Assembly: GCA_002361175.1 (NCBI GenBank)
Contig: DESG01000117.1
Location: 465 to 31,942, forward strand
Length of the DNA: 31,478 bases
Direction of reading: 5' to 3'
Source of the DNA: Lachnoclostridium sp. UBA3320
GTDB taxonomy: Bacteria > Bacillota > Clostridia > Lachnospirales > Lachnospiraceae
Below, one piece after another: positions 31,443 through 31,478 of this stretch (its first letter is position 1; each line of letters begins with the position of its first letter). Below the pieces are notes generated by a model that saw only the letters and a program-made list of their open reading frames with translations, searched no databases and was not told the DNA's origin. A program made the translations under genes and the position numbers.

Positions 31443-31478
31443 GTTACTATATCAACAGAATAAACGCATGAATGAATA

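Overview
The window looks like chromosomal DNA from an anaerobic, spore-forming, low-GC Firmicute, most likely a Lachnospiraceae-type Clostridia. The reasons are AT-rich DNA, strong AGGAGG-type ribosome sites, a clostridial division/cell-wall cluster, a CwlC-like sporulation amidase, a NatAB pump and a short adenosylhomocysteinase. No rRNA, tRNA, CRISPR array or complete insertion sequence was seen. Nearly all genes are on the minus strand; the plus-strand exceptions are the HEPN-like gene at the left end and three genes at 23.3-25.9 kb.

Region 1-2464 looks accessory. It holds one orphan plus-strand gene with a HEPN-type RNxxxH motif, preceded by an AT-rich leader with a perfect 17-bp inverted repeat. 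It is followed by an 817-bp stretch with a degraded-looking reading frame and a compact multi-stem palindromic element. Region 2465-3827 has an unrecognised acidic protein and a receiver-less LytTR regulator, with a 25-bp palindrome just upstream of the regulator.

Region 3919-9129 is a minus-strand gene run: CPBP membrane protease, PAS-GGDEF-EAL c-di-GMP protein, a secreted metallo-beta-lactamase-fold lipoprotein, and miaB. Region 9220-20012 is the dcw cluster, transcribed rsmH-ftsL-pbp-pbp-mraY-murD-ftsW-divIB-ftsZ. A sigma-A-like promoter precedes rsmH and another precedes ftsZ. mraZ, murG, murE/F/C and ftsA are absent from the cluster. Together these genes make lipid I, polymerise and cross-link septal peptidoglycan, and build the Z-ring.

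Upstream of the cluster are a CwlC-like amidase and a NatAB ABC transporter. Then come three plus-strand genes: a 66-residue Ser/Asn-only-type protein, a one-domain rhodanese, and an AGCS sodium:amino-acid symporter carrying an extra domain of about 90 residues. The right end, again on the minus strand, has ahcY with a small membrane coiled-coil protein, an Asn-rich lipoprotein with a poly-Asn tract, and a citrate synthase-putP operon with a clear promoter. Three sodium-linked transporters (NatAB, AGCS, PutP) lie within 9 kb.

The most unusual items are the HEPN-like orphan with its repeat, the structured element at 2234-2402, the AGCS domain insertion with a possible attenuator in its leader, and the two low-complexity Asn-rich proteins. 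I found no complete system that I would call new with confidence.
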